A DNA stretch of 64,000 nucleotides from a bacterium (GTDB lineage: Bacteria; Hinthialibacterota; Hinthialibacteria; OLB16), in contig JAJVIK010000007.1 of assembly GCA_022072055.1 (NCBI GenBank), forward strand, positions 310,001-374,000, given 5' to 3'. Positions 16,896 through 25,861 of the stretch are shown piece by piece (position 1 is the first letter of the stretch; each line of letters begins with the position of its first letter). Under the pieces are notes generated by a model. The model did not search any database. It worked only from the letters and a program-made list of their open reading frames with translations, and was not told the origin of the DNA. The translations under genes were made by a program, and so were the position numbers.

Positions 16896-18782
16896 ATGCA
16901 ATTCCCGGTGCTCGCCAAGGAGTTCCGTCTCGCGTTGCGCGGCAGGCAGACCTTCCGCTCGGCGTTCCTACTGTATGCTGGGGTCACCCTGCTCACCTCG
17001 ATGTTCTGGCTGATCGCGAACGAGGAGGGACTTGGGTGGCGGCGCGAGACCTACTCTCGATTCCTGTTTCTGGTGGTCGTTTTCGGCGGCGGGGTGATGT
17101 TCTGCTTCCATGCTTGTGTCATGGCCTCGCGGATCCTGGTGGTGGAGCGCGAAACCAAGACCTCTTCCCTGCTCCGGACGGCGCCGATCCGGCCCTCCTC
17201 GCTGGTTTTTCAGAAGATCGCCACCCCGATTTTCCTCGAATGGCTGCTGCTCTTCGGCCTCCTCCCGGTGCTTTCGCTGGTGTTCCTCTTGGGCGGGGTC
17301 GGGTTTTCCGAGTTCATCCTGCAGTTGGCCAACCTCGGGGTGTGCCTGAACACTTCGGTCCTGGTGGGGGCCGTGGTTTCGTCTCTATGGAAGTCCTCGA
17401 GCAAGGCGGCGGGCAACGCCCTTGCCATCCTTTGGGGCGTGGGGGTGGGATTGCCGCTGGTACCCACGCTCTTTGAGAGCTTGGGAACGGCCCTCCCGTT
17501 CCTTCTGGGGGGACGGTTCCTCGAGGGCCACTTGATTTACATGTGCGAACTACTCGCCTGGGCGACCTATCCGCTCTCCTGCCTGTCGCCCTTCTGGCTC
17601 GCGGGTTCGGTTTACATCATGGACCCATCCGGATTCTATCCCTTCCCGGCGGATGAGCTGATGGGGATTGTGCCCGATTGTCCGCCCTTCGTGGGCTGGA
17701 TGCTCCATCTGGTCCTCCAGGGGCTGCTCTTTCTACTGGCGGTGCGCGGCTGGAAACGGATCACCGAAGAAGCGGATGTGGCCCCGGAGGTCCGCGAGGT
17801 GCGTGGCGTTCGGGGGTTCCTCCGCTGGTTGCGCCGGGGCCGGGTCCGTCGGGGGCACTTCCCGGAGTCCTGGCGAGCCTGCACAGCCCAGGAGGATCGC
17901 GCGCTGTTCAAGAAGGGCTGGGCTGAAAAGGGGTTTTTCGCCGTGGTGGTCGTGGCTCTTCTGGTGAGCTTGTTCCGCTATGTTTCGGGCAGCGGACGGG
18001 ATGCCCTGGTGGTTCTGATCAACTCGCTAATCTCGACCACCTTCGTTCCGACTCTGCTGTTTTCGGGGGTGCTCGCCACTTACGCCTTGAGGCGCGAAAA
18101 GACCCGCGACACCGGCGTGCTCTTGCTGGTGACCCCACAACCCGCCAAGGCTTTGGTCTTCGGCAAGTGGCTCTTTTACCAGCTCCTGGTGGTCGCGGTC
18201 CTGGTGGCCGCGTGCGCTTTGGTCTGTCTGGGGACACTCTTCGTGAGCTACGCGCTTTTCCTGGGGCCGATCTCGTTTCGATTCCTCGAGCTTGTCCCCT
18301 ACTACGCGGTGTTTATTCCATTGGTCACGATTATCGGGTTGTATTCCGGACTGTCGCGTTATCGTTCGGGGCTGCTTTCGCGCGTCCTGATCCCCGCCGG
18401 GATGTTTTACTTCCTCTTCATCATCGTGCTGAATTTCTTCGGCGGGTCGCGGAACGCCTGGTTGTGGGAGTGGCTGGTCACCTTCATCCGGGACATCCTG
18501 GGGCTGGGGCTGCTCAACCTGACGGCGCTTTCTCTGGTGATGCCTTGGGGAATAGCTCCAAGCGAGCCGGAATGGAAGCGCCCCTGTCGAATCGCGCTGG
18601 GCTTGATGACTTTTGTCCTCGTCGGTTATGAACTTCTTGGGGATGTGAGCGACGAATGGAAGATCAAACGGCTGGTCCTTGCGACCCCGCTGTGCATCGC
18701 GTGGCTGATCTGGCTGCGCCTCGCGAGCCGTCCCACCAACTGGTGGGTTCGCGCGCTCCTGGAGGAGCACAAGGGGATCTGA
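16896..18782 (+). CDS. ABC-2 type membrane permease-like protein
   Basis: A 628-residue protein with about twelve membrane segments in two halves. Each half has the ABC-2 pattern: a first helix, a loop with RETKTSSLLRTAPIRPSSLVFQK or REKTRDTGVLLLVTPQPAKALVFGK, then a hydrophobic bundle. The loop (E-x-x-T-x-x-L-L-x-x-T-P) is the coupling element that meets an ABC ATPase. No ATPase gene adjoins it. It lies 4 nt after gpsA, so it is probably co-transcribed. The substrate is unknown. Confidence 0.72.
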   Translation: MQFPVLAKEFRLALRGRQTFRSAFLLYAGVTLLTSMFWLIANEEGLGWRRETYSRFLFLVVVFGGGVMFCFHACVMASRILVVERETKTSSLLRTAPIRPSSLVFQKIATPIFLEWLLLFGLLPVLSLVFLLGGVGFSEFILQLANLGVCLNTSVLVGAVVSSLWKSSSKAAGNALAILWGVGVGLPLVPTLFESLGTALPFLLGGRFLEGHLIYMCELLAWATYPLSCLSPFWLAGSVYIMDPSGFYPFPADELMGIVPDCPPFVGWMLHLVLQGLLFLLAVRGWKRITEEADVAPEVREVRGVRGFLRWLRRGRVRRGHFPESWRACTAQEDRALFKKGWAEKGFFAVVVVALLVSLFRYVSGSGRDALVVLINSLISTTFVPTLLFSGVLATYALRREKTRDTGVLLLVTPQPAKALVFGKWLFYQLLVVAVLVAACALVCLGTLFVSYALFLGPISFRFLELVPYYAVFIPLVTIIGLYSGLSRYRSGLLSRVLIPAGMFYFLFIIVLNFFGGSRNAWLWEWLVTFIRDILGLGLLNLTALSLVMPWGIAPSEPEWKRPCRIALGLMTFVLVGYELLGDVSDEWKIKRLVLATPLCIAWLIWLRLASRPTNWWVRALLEEHKGI

Positions 18783-18838
18783 GCTGGTTTCAGCCGCCTG
18801 TACGCTCTCTCCATTCCCCTTTATCATTGCTCGCGCCG

Positions 18839-19822
18839 ATGACCGATAAAGACTCCATGCCTCCCGCGGATTCCACGGAGCTCGCGAGCCTCGCCCTCCG
18901 GAAGGTGGCCGCGGCAAGGACTCACGCCCGCGAAGCGTTCCTTGAAAGCGAAACCTATCGCCACTTCCAGCGGCGCATTGATGAGGTGGTCGAGGGGTGG
19001 GAGCGAGTGCTCACCGAGCTTCTCGGCGAGGCCAACGATCTGCTCCTGCGCCAGAATGAGGAGCTGACCCAGGTCTCCGAGCGCCTCACCCTGGAGATGC
19101 GTCAGGTTCAAGCGATCCAGGAAAGCCTGCTCCCCCAACGCCTGCCCGAGTTTTCGGGCCTTGAGTTCGCCAGCCACTATCTTCCAAGCGGCGAGGCCAG
19201 CGGGGACTATTACGATTTTCTCGACCTCTCCAGCAACCATGTCGGGGTCCTGGTGGCGGATGTCTCCGGGCATGGGGCCGCCTCGGCGGTGGTGATGGCG
19301 ATCATGCGCGTGCTCGCGCAAGCCAACCTGAACCAACTGCTGCTCGCGGGCGGGGCGCTCTCGGTGCTCAACAGCCTGATGACCCGCTTTGTGCCGGGTG
19401 AGCAGTTTGTGACCGCGATCTACGGAATCTACAACCGCCTTTCGGGGTCGCTTTCCTATGCCACGGCCGGCCATCCGCCGCCGATCCTGATCCGCGCCGA
19501 GGATCGCTCAGTCTCGTTGCTCCCGGTCAAACCCAAGTTCCCGCTCCGTATCTTCGAGCCGGTGGAGTACGAGACCCTCGAGGTGAGACTCCAGCCCGGG
19601 GACGCGGTCATCTTCTACACCGATGGCCTCACCGAGCTCTGGAACATCGACCGCGAACTCGCCGGCGAGGCGCGCTTGGTCGAGTGGCTCCAAGGCTCTC
19701 CCGCGGAGACCGCCTCGGGGATTCTGTGGGGGATCCTGGAACAGGCCTCGCTCTTCACCGAAGGGCGCCCCCCGGTGGATGACTTCACCATCGTGGTGAT
19801 GAAACGCTCGGAGAGCGCCTGA
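18839..19822 (+). CDS. PP2C-type (SpoIIE/RsbU) serine phosphatase
   Basis: A 327-residue protein. The N-terminal half is helical with a coiled-coil stretch (about residues 60-100); the C-terminal half is a PP2C domain with ASGDYYDF, VADVSGHGAASAVVMAIMR, YATAGHPPPILIR and FYTDGLTELWN, including the metal-binding aspartates. It should dephosphorylate a STAS protein such as the one at 9724-10059 and so release a sigma factor. The N-terminal helix bundle is the probable sensory or partner-binding part. The ATG at 18839 precedes a good domain boundary. Confidence 0.85.
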   Translation: MTDKDSMPPADSTELASLALRKVAAARTHAREAFLESETYRHFQRRIDEVVEGWERVLTELLGEANDLLLRQNEELTQVSERLTLEMRQVQAIQESLLPQRLPEFSGLEFASHYLPSGEASGDYYDFLDLSSNHVGVLVADVSGHGAASAVVMAIMRVLAQANLNQLLLAGGALSVLNSLMTRFVPGEQFVTAIYGIYNRLSGSLSYATAGHPPPILIRAEDRSVSLLPVKPKFPLRIFEPVEYETLEVRLQPGDAVIFYTDGLTELWNIDRELAGEARLVEWLQGSPAETASGILWGILEQASLFTEGRPPVDDFTIVVMKRSESA

Positions 19823-19869
19823 CATCTCTGAGCGCCCTCCAATAATCCTTCTGTCCCGGAGGACCGTCG

Positions 19870-21309
19870 ATGCGAAAGACCACCTTGTTCGCCGCCGCGA
19901 TTCTGGCTGTCTGCGCCTTGCGCGCGCAGGCCCAACCGATCGACATCGGGGACCGTCTTGAGCTGTTCGTGGACCGCTTCCTGATCGAGCGCCTGCAGGA
20001 CGCGGAGCTTCGACTCCACGAGCCCACGCCGGCGGGGGAGGTCTTGCGCTTCGACCGCCCCTGGGAGGGGCGCTACTGCGGGTATGTGAGCGTGTTCCAG
20101 GATGGGGACCTCTTTCGCATGTACTACCGCGGCCTGCCGCGCGCGGGGAAAGACGGCTCCGACATTGAAGTCACCTGTTACGCCGAGAGCCGAGATGGAG
20201 TTGCCTGGGAAAAGCCCAACCTCGGAATCCACGAGGTGAACGGCTCCGGAAAGAACAATGTGGTGCTCGCGAACCTCGCGCCGTTCTCGCACAACTTCAG
20301 TCCGTTTCCGGATACACGCCCGGGGGTCCCGGGCGAGGAGCGGTACAAGGCCCTGGCCGGAACCTCGGCAACCGGCCTGGTGGCGTTTGTGTCGGCGGAT
20401 GGTCTCAACTGGAGGAAAGTTCAGGACGCGCCCGTGATCACCCAAGGGGCGTTCGACTCGCAGAATGTCGCCTTCTGGTCCGCGACCGAGGGGAAGTACC
20501 TTTGCTATTTCAGGACCTGGAGCGAAACCCAGTTCGGCGGGTTTCGGACCGTGAGTCGCGCGACCTCGGAGGATTTCCTTCACTGGTCCGAGCCGGTCCC
20601 GATGCGTTTTGGGGACACCCCTCCGGAACACCTCTACACCAATCAGACCCTGCCCTACTTCCGCGCCCCACACCTCTATCTCGCGCTCGCCGCGCGGTTC
20701 ATGCCCGGCAGACGGGTGGCGCCGACGGAAGCGGCCTTCACGCTGGGGGGTGATGCCCAGTATACCGGCGACTGCTCCGACACCGTGTTGCTCAGCAGCC
20801 GTGGCGGCGCGGATTATGACCGGACTTTCATGGAAGGGTTCGTGCGACCGGGGATCGGGCTTGAGAACTGGACCTCGCGCACCAACTACCCCGCGCGCGG
20901 GGTCGTGCCCGCCGGAGAAAGCCGCATCGCCTTTTACATTCAGCGCCGCTACGGTCAGGATGCCCACTTTCTTGAGCGCATGCTGCTCCGCGCGGATGGT
21001 TTCGCCTCGGTTCACGCTCCTTACGGCGGCGGAGAGCTGCTCACAAAACCGCTTCGCTTCACCGGCAAAGAGCTGGCACTGAACGTCTCCACCTCCGCGG
21101 CGGGTGGGGTCCGAGTGGAGCTGCAAGACGAACACGGCGCGCCGATTCCTGGGTTTGCACTCGAGGATTGCCTCGAAATCATCGGGGACGAGATTGAGCA
21201 CACGGTCGCCTGGAAGGGTGAAGCGGATCTGAGCGAGCTCGCGGGAAAGACCGTGCGGCTTCGAGTGGCGCTGAAAGACTCCGATTTGTATGCGCTGCGG
21301 TTTCGCTGA
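19870..21309 (+). CDS. Secreted glycoside hydrolase-like beta-propeller protein
   Basis: A 479-residue protein with a signal peptide (MRKTTLFAAAILAVCALRAQA). Repeated beta-propeller features include GDLFRMYYRGLP, ESRDGVAWEKPNLGIHEVNGSGKNNVV, VSADGLNWRKVQDAPV and SQNVAFWSATEGKYLCYFRTW. These are typical of GH32/GH43-like proteins common in planctomycete-like genomes. A C-terminal beta-sandwich with VRVELQDEHGAPIPGFALEDC is present. It would act on carbohydrate outside the cytoplasm; the linkage cannot be deduced. GGAGG precedes the ATG. Confidence 0.7.
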   Translation: MRKTTLFAAAILAVCALRAQAQPIDIGDRLELFVDRFLIERLQDAELRLHEPTPAGEVLRFDRPWEGRYCGYVSVFQDGDLFRMYYRGLPRAGKDGSDIEVTCYAESRDGVAWEKPNLGIHEVNGSGKNNVVLANLAPFSHNFSPFPDTRPGVPGEERYKALAGTSATGLVAFVSADGLNWRKVQDAPVITQGAFDSQNVAFWSATEGKYLCYFRTWSETQFGGFRTVSRATSEDFLHWSEPVPMRFGDTPPEHLYTNQTLPYFRAPHLYLALAARFMPGRRVAPTEAAFTLGGDAQYTGDCSDTVLLSSRGGADYDRTFMEGFVRPGIGLENWTSRTNYPARGVVPAGESRIAFYIQRRYGQDAHFLERMLLRADGFASVHAPYGGGELLTKPLRFTGKELALNVSTSAAGGVRVELQDEHGAPIPGFALEDCLEIIGDEIEHTVAWKGEADLSELAGKTVRLRVALKDSDLYALRFR

Positions 21310-21313
21310 CGCC

Positions 21314-21973
21314 TCAACTGTTTTCAGCGCTCGGTTGGAGCAGACGCTGTGAAAGACCGTTGCGCAGGTATGGTGAAAGGGATTCGATTCGCAGGGCGCG
21401 CTCCGCGCTCTCTAGGTCGCTCGGATCAAGCAGCACCAAGTCGGACATGGCGCGCACGCTGAACCCCACGGGATCCCGCTCGACCAAGTGGATGGGGTCC
21501 CCCGCCCCCACCGACCCCTCCTCCAGCACCCGCAGGTAAAAACCGACCCTTCCGGTCTGAACAAAGGGGCGGAGGATGTCCGGTCGTCCCATCTTGATGC
21601 CGAGCTTGAAGCAGGGCTGGCGCGGTTCGGAGACTTGCAGGAGTGTCTCACCAACCCGGTAGATATCGCCGATGCAAACCTCCTCCTCCAGCATCCCGGT
21701 GACTGTCAGGTTCTCGCCGAACTGCCCCGGCGGAAAGTCGCGCGCCTCGCCGAGCTCCTCGCGCCAACTCGCATAGTGCTCAAAGGGATAGGCGTAGACC
21801 GCCTTCTCCAGGCCGCCGTGGTGCCGACGGTCGGCCTGGATATCGCCGAAGAGTCCAAGTCTTCTCACCCGGACCCGACCCTCGACCGGCTGCTTAAAGA
21901 TCCCGGTCCAAACCTCGCGCCCCTCAAGGCTCACGACACGGATGGGAGAGACATTGACGGAGTGGAGGTTCAT
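21314..21973 (-). CDS. MOSC-domain protein (YiiM-like)
   Basis: A 219-residue protein. The MOSC core is visible: GDIQADRRHHGGLEKAVYAYPFEHYASWREEL, PGQFGENLTVTG and SEPRQPCFKLG with the conserved cysteine. MOSC proteins carry molybdenum cofactor or act on sulfur; the YiiM group reduces N-hydroxylated compounds. It starts in an ATGA overlap with the upstream DUF1569-like gene. Substrate unknown. Confidence 0.83.
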   Translation of the reverse strand: MNLHSVNVSPIRVVSLEGREVWTGIFKQPVEGRVRVRRLGLFGDIQADRRHHGGLEKAVYAYPFEHYASWREELGEARDFPPGQFGENLTVTGMLEEEVCIGDIYRVGETLLQVSEPRQPCFKLGIKMGRPDILRPFVQTGRVGFYLRVLEEGSVGAGDPIHLVERDPVGFSVRAMSDLVLLDPSDLESAERALRIESLSPYLRNGLSQRLLQPSAENS

Positions 21974-22425
21974 ACCCCGAACTGCCTCATGTGGTGCGAG
22001 AAATGGACGCCGTGGATGCGCCGCCAATACTCCAAGGGCTGCGGCCCGAGGAAGGGACTGATTCCGGTCCGTGTCGGCTCCTTCTCCGCCGCGACAAGAA
22101 ATCGCTCGATGGCGTCCAAGAGCAACTCACGCTCGCGCTCGAAACTCTCCGAAGGCTCGGGAGTGAAGATCTCCGGAGCCTTGAGACCTTTCGGCCACCT
22201 GGTGAACCAGTGGAACACCAGGCGCTTCACCATGTGGCGACTGAACCAATTGCTCCGGTCCTCGACCTCGACCTCGCCCAGCGACATCTCGATGGAACGA
22301 GTGAGATGGCGCATCAGCTTGGTCGCGCTGAGCGACCCCCACTTGGGGGCGCTATCCGCGCGAAGGGCCGAAATTCGGGCCACGAATTGGGGTTGGGTCT
22401 TGCGGTTCAGGAAGACAACAGGCAT
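21970..22425 (-). CDS. DUF1569/DinB-like protein
   Basis: A 151-residue helical protein. SATKLMRHLTRSIEMSLGE and the end HGVHFSHHMRQFG, which places paired histidines near the C-terminus, match the DinB-like four-helix metal-binding fold seen in DUF1569 proteins. The function is unknown. It is translationally coupled to the MOSC gene. Confidence 0.6.
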   Translation of the reverse strand: MPVVFLNRKTQPQFVARISALRADSAPKWGSLSATKLMRHLTRSIEMSLGEVEVEDRSNWFSRHMVKRLVFHWFTRWPKGLKAPEIFTPEPSESFERERELLLDAIERFLVAAEKEPTRTGISPFLGPQPLEYWRRIHGVHFSHHMRQFGV

Positions 22426-22471
22426 GGCCGGCCTCCATCCGAGTTCATTCCTGTCAGGGTACTTGCCAGAC

Positions 22472-22514
22472 GCAAAAAGCTGAAGGGCGAACCCACCGAG
22501 TGGATCCGCCCTTC
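22472..22514 (-). terminator. Intrinsic terminator after the outer-membrane protein gene
   Basis: On the minus strand GAAGGGCG and CGCCCTTC form an 8-bp stem around an inner pairing region, followed by CTTTTT. It lies directly downstream of the gene at 22538-23707. Confidence 0.75.
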
Positions 22515-22537
22515 GTTCAATCCGTTGTCCGAGGCGC

Positions 22538-23707
22538 TTAGAAGTGGAAACGCGCGCTCACTGTGTTGTTGATGTCGCCATCGCCGAGGAAGCGATACTC
22601 GATGCCGTAATCGAGGGTCAAGTTCGGGTTGTATACCCAGCCGATGCCGGCGGACATGGCGTGATAGGAGGTGTCGAAATCCCGATCGTCGCGGAAGAAG
22701 GTTCCGCGAATCCGGTTTTCATAGTCCCACATCTGATACCGATAACCCAGGCGCGCGAGCAGACAATTGAAGTAGTTCTGCTCCACGCCGACCCGGAATC
22801 CCCACCCATCGATGTCCTCGTTGTTGTCGAAGAACTCATCTTGGATCGGGTCGTAGGTCGGGCCATCGAAGGTGTGGTTGTTGTAGTCCACCGAGGCGGC
22901 AAGCAGCGTCCGCTCCAGCACCTGCCAGGAATAACCGAGCTCCAGGCCCCAGCTGTCGAGGTCTCCCTCGTCGCTGCCGATGGTCGCGGTGTCCACTTCC
23001 GGTTGACCGTGAGCGAAATAGCCGCTGAAGCCGAACACACAGGCCGGGCTGGCGCACGGGCGCATCTGCAAACCGAAGGTGTGGCGGAACCCATTGTCGA
23101 GCTCATAGTCCGAGAAGTCGTCATCGACCTCATCGTTGAAGTAGGTCAGGCTGTAACCGATAGAGAAGCAATCGTTGATCGCGTAGCCGTAACCGCCGTT
23201 CACACGCCAGCGTTCGGCCTCGCCATCGCGGTTGTTGTCGATATCGGTGTCGTCATACCAGCCGCCGAACCCAAAGACCCCCTTGCTGTAGCACGGCAGC
23301 ACAAGCTGCAGCCCGCCTTGATCCTTGCGTCCGTTGACCTTGCGCCGGAAGGGGCCGCCGATGGCCTTTTCGGGAAAGGTGTTCGGGCCGGGGAGATCGA
23401 TAAAATCGACATCCTCGCCGGAAAGCTCATCGTGGCTGTAGTTCAAGCCGACCTCGGGGCCTTTCACGAATCCGAGTCCCGCCGGGTTGTTGTAGACGCT
23501 GGAGATATCGGCGGCGGTGACTCCGATGGCGCCCGCCATGCCGACTTCGCGGGCGGTTTGCGGCAGGTCGTAGAAACGATCCACGCGGCTTTCAACCAAC
23601 CACTCCTCATATTCATCGGCCCAGGCGGCGCCTCCCACCCCCAGGGCTGTCAGGCAAAAAACCCAGAAAAGCCAAAAAACAAACGCCCTTTCATTGCACT
23701 TTTTCAT
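22538..23707 (-). CDS. Outer-membrane beta-barrel protein (PorV/FadL-like)
   Basis: A 389-residue protein with a signal peptide ending in AWA (about residue 30). The mature N-terminus carries VGMAGAIGVTAADISSVYNNPAGLGFV, the hallmark of PorV/UPF0164/FadL-like barrels (start-up region with an Asn-Pro-Ala-Gly-Leu motif). The rest shows alternating amphipathic strands, each ending in aromatic residues, and a C-terminal Phe (ARFHF) as required for BAM insertion. It probably forms an outer-membrane channel or secretion accessory. GGGAG lies 7 nt before the ATG. Confidence 0.78.
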   Translation of the reverse strand: MKKCNERAFVFWLFWVFCLTALGVGGAAWADEYEEWLVESRVDRFYDLPQTAREVGMAGAIGVTAADISSVYNNPAGLGFVKGPEVGLNYSHDELSGEDVDFIDLPGPNTFPEKAIGGPFRRKVNGRKDQGGLQLVLPCYSKGVFGFGGWYDDTDIDNNRDGEAERWRVNGGYGYAINDCFSIGYSLTYFNDEVDDDFSDYELDNGFRHTFGLQMRPCASPACVFGFSGYFAHGQPEVDTATIGSDEGDLDSWGLELGYSWQVLERTLLAASVDYNNHTFDGPTYDPIQDEFFDNNEDIDGWGFRVGVEQNYFNCLLARLGYRYQMWDYENRIRGTFFRDDRDFDTSYHAMSAGIGWVYNPNLTLDYGIEYRFLGDGDINNTVSARFHF

Positions 23708-23995
23708 GTCGCAACTCCCGTTTCCCCATAGAATGGCAAACAAAATATCGTCACTCCCCGCATGGGGCTTGACGACATTTTTTACATTTTCCAGACCGAC
23801 TGTGGGAAACCAAGTTCTCCCCCCGAAGAAGCAAGGTTCCAGCTCAAGGGAGAATATACGCAAACCGCCTCCGTCTGTATAGCCCCTTTTCGCGTGTTTT
23901 TCGGGTTCCCGGTTGACGGATGGTCAGGGTGACGTTGGGGAATTGACCGGGGCTGGAGGGTTGGGGTAAGGTTCCTGAGTGTTGTTCGCCTCGGT
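23708..23995. other. Intergenic region between the outer-membrane protein gene and tRNA-Ala
   Basis: 288 bp without a credible coding sequence. It has an AT-rich stretch (23735-23880) that should hold the promoter of the minus-strand outer-membrane protein gene, and a candidate tRNA promoter on the plus strand: TTGACC (23943-23948), an 18-nt spacer and TAAGGT (23967-23972). Confidence 0.5.
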
Positions 23996-24071
<76 letters not shown>

Positions 24072-24352
24072 TTAAATCCTTCATAAGATTGGACTTAGGT
24101 CAGCCTAAAAACACCCTCTTCCAGAGCGACACCCCCCTAAAACCCCCTTATTTACCGGGTTCTGCCGGGTTCGACTTGGCACATGTGCCAACTAAGTTGT
24201 TCAGATTCCAGTGCCGGGAGTGCCGGGAGTGCCGCAGTTTTGAAAACTTCTCCATGCGGGTCTTGAGGATCAGCGATAGAAGTCCCCTGATGCGACAAGG
24301 GCCGCCATCGCTCGGCGGCGTGGCGGCCCTCGTTCTGGAGGTTCTGGAGGTT
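24072..24352. other. Prophage left end, non-coding
   Basis: 281 bp without a credible gene. It has a perfect 16-bp palindrome TTGGCACATGTGCCAA at 24176-24191 and tandem AGTGCCGGG copies around 24210-24235. It probably holds integrase or excisionase arm sites and the end of the left early transcript. Confidence 0.6.
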
Positions 24353-24583
24353 CTACAGGTCGCCCAGAGTCCTCTCGACGACGGCGACGATGTCGGCGTC
24401 CTCCAGCACGCCGCGACTGACGCCGAGGACTCGGCAGACCTCGTCGATCCTCTCACCGGGCAGCGGCCTCTCGCCGGTGGTCCACCTGCTGACCGTCGCC
24501 TGGGTCACGTTCAACCGCTCGGCGAGCTCGGCCTGCGTCATCCGCCTGATCCTCAAAAGCGCGTCGATGTTCGTCCCGATCAC
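24353..24583 (-). CDS. XRE (Cro/CI) family DNA-binding protein
   Basis: A 76-residue protein that is almost entirely a Cro/CI helix-turn-helix: RRMTQAELAERLNVTQATVSRWTTGERPLP, with the recognition helix at TQATVSRW. It has no peptidase or dimerisation domain, so it is Cro-sized rather than a LexA-like CI. The GTG at 24583 has AGGAGG upstream, inside the end of the preceding gene. It is the last gene of the left early operon, next to attL, and probably binds inverted repeats in the 25862-26056 control region. Confidence 0.82.
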   Translation of the reverse strand: MIGTNIDALLRIRRMTQAELAERLNVTQATVSRWTTGERPLPGERIDEVCRVLGVSRGVLEDADIVAVVERTLGDL

Positions 24584-24585
24584 GT

Positions 24586-24921
24586 TCAGTCCTCCTCTCT
24601 CGTCACGTCCGGCTGCGGGACCGGCTGGTCGTCGTCCCACCGCTCCGGCTCGTGGTCTTCGACCCACATCGCCAGCGCTTCGGCAAGCGGGTCGGCGTCG
24701 TCGTACCAGACGACCGCCTGGGCGTAGATCCCGAAGTCGTGCGGAAACCACTCGACGCGGAACCTGAGCCCGACCTCCCTCGCCCACGGGAACCGCCTGC
24801 CCAGCAGGTCGACGTAGCGCTGGCACTCCTCTCGCATCGCGTCCACGTAGTCGGTGCCGGTCCGGACCTGGACGCAGTCCTCGAAGAGCGGCGAGCTGGA
24901 CAGGGTCGTGCGTGCCCTCAT
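24586..24921 (-). CDS. Small prophage protein, paralogue of the next gene upstream
   Basis: A 111-residue protein of unknown function. It shares an RYVDLLGRRFPW block, a central AQAVVWY strand and a C-terminal ERWDDDQPVPQP block with the protein at 24918-25223, so the two arose by tandem duplication. It begins in an ATGA overlap with that gene. Early-operon position suggests a host-takeover or regulatory role, but nothing in the sequence defines it. Confidence 0.7.
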   Translation of the reverse strand: MRARTTLSSSPLFEDCVQVRTGTDYVDAMREECQRYVDLLGRRFPWAREVGLRFRVEWFPHDFGIYAQAVVWYDDADPLAEALAMWVEDHEPERWDDDQPVPQPDVTREED

Positions 24922-25223
24922 CGCTTCTTCTCCCACGGCATGGGCGGAACGGAGTCGTCGTCCCACCGCAGCGGGATGTTCTCGTAGACGTAGCGCGCCC
25001 AGGTCTCGCGCTTCAGCCTGTACCGCAGGACTGCCACCATCTGGGGAGCTTCGGCGTCGTCCCTCTCGTCGGAGACGTCTGCCCCGAACTCCATCTCGCC
25101 CGTCGCGTTCTCGACCCACGGGAACCTCGCGCGCAGCATGTCGAGGTACCGCGCGAGGCCCTTCGTCGTCGTCGTCGGGTGCTCGTTTGCGGGTGCAGAA
25201 CCGAGCGTCGTGACGTCCATCAT
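24918..25223 (-). CDS. Small prophage protein, paralogue of the next gene downstream
   Basis: A 101-residue protein sharing RYLDMLRARFPW, MVAVLRYRL and LRWDDDSVPPMPW with the product of 24586-24921. AGGAGG lies 8 nt upstream of the ATG at 25223. No known family is recognised. Confidence 0.7.
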   Translation of the reverse strand: MMDVTTLGSAPANEHPTTTTKGLARYLDMLRARFPWVENATGEMEFGADVSDERDDAEAPQMVAVLRYRLKRETWARYVYENIPLRWDDDSVPPMPWEKKR

Positions 25224-25303
25224 CGTGCTTTCCTCCTCTCTGGCTGTCGCCGACGCCCCGCGCTGAAGCGGAGCGTTTCGCCCGGGTGCCACCCGGGTGC
25301 TCG

Positions 25304-25579
25304 TCAGGGCTTGGCGGTCTGTGGCTTGGCGGCGGACTTCCTGCGCTTGGCCGCGCGCTCCTCCTTCGGTGTGAGGCGCCAGAGCTCCTTCTTCAGCGAC
25401 ACGATTTGCTTGTCGAGGCTCTCCTTCTTGGTCCGGAGCTCGGCGAGCTCGCCCTTGACTTGGGTGTACCGCTCCCGGTCGGCGGCCGCCCTCTTCGCGG
25501 CGACGAGGGACTCCAACTCCGCGAGGCTGAGGTCCGTCGTGCTCGAACCTTCCGATGCTGTGGTGGTGGTCTTCTTCAT
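25304..25579 (-). CDS. Coiled-coil protein with basic C-terminus
   Basis: A 91-residue protein. After a Thr/Ser-rich start, residues about 20-65 form a heptad-rich coiled coil (LAELESLVAAKRAAADRERY, then ELAELRTKKESLDKQIVSL), and the tail is Lys/Arg/Pro-rich (KRRKSAAKPQTAKP). The layout recalls small nucleoid-associated proteins, with oligomerising helix and basic tail, but no specific family is identified. AAGGAGA precedes the ATG at 25579. Confidence 0.65.
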   Translation of the reverse strand: MKKTTTTASEGSSTTDLSLAELESLVAAKRAAADRERYTQVKGELAELRTKKESLDKQIVSLKKELWRLTPKEERAAKRRKSAAKPQTAKP

Positions 25580-25654
25580 CTCTGTCTCTCCTTCGTGTCG
25601 TGCTGCGTTTTCAAAAAGAGTGGGGGCCGCCAAGCGGCCCCCACCCACGCTTGT

Positions 25655-25861
25655 TCAGGTCGTCCAGCGCTCGAAGACCTGGTCGACAGGCGTGAAGCCG
25701 CGTGAGCCGAAGACGTCGCTGACCCGGTCCACGACGTGCAGCGGCAATCCTTCCAGTCGTCCGGCCTCGGCGGCCTCTGCGAACCTACGGAGCGCCCTGC
25801 GCTCCGCGTAGGTAGCGGATTCCCAAACTCGTACGAATTCCATGAGCGTCTTGATGTCCAT
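25655..25861 (-). CDS. Small helical prophage protein, first gene of the left early operon
   Basis: A 68-residue acidic and helical protein beginning MDIKTLMEFVRVWESATYAE. AAGGAGAG lies upstream. It is the first gene downstream of the GGTATA-CTT-TATACC operator, so it is directly controlled by that site. I do not recognise a family. Confidence 0.6.
   Translation of the reverse strand: MDIKTLMEFVRVWESATYAERRALRRFAEAAEAGRLEGLPLHVVDRVSDVFGSRGFTPVDQVFERWTT

Noticed and set aside
22544-23731. A 395-codon plus-strand frame opposite the outer-membrane protein
   Set aside because: It is a Val/Ala/Arg-rich shadow. The minus strand has signal peptide, barrel strands and terminator.
24353-24826. A 157-residue version of the XRE protein
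   Set aside because: The first 81 residues are an Arg/Gly/Pro-rich run overlapping another gene; the GTG at 24583 with AGGAGG starts exactly at the HTH domain.
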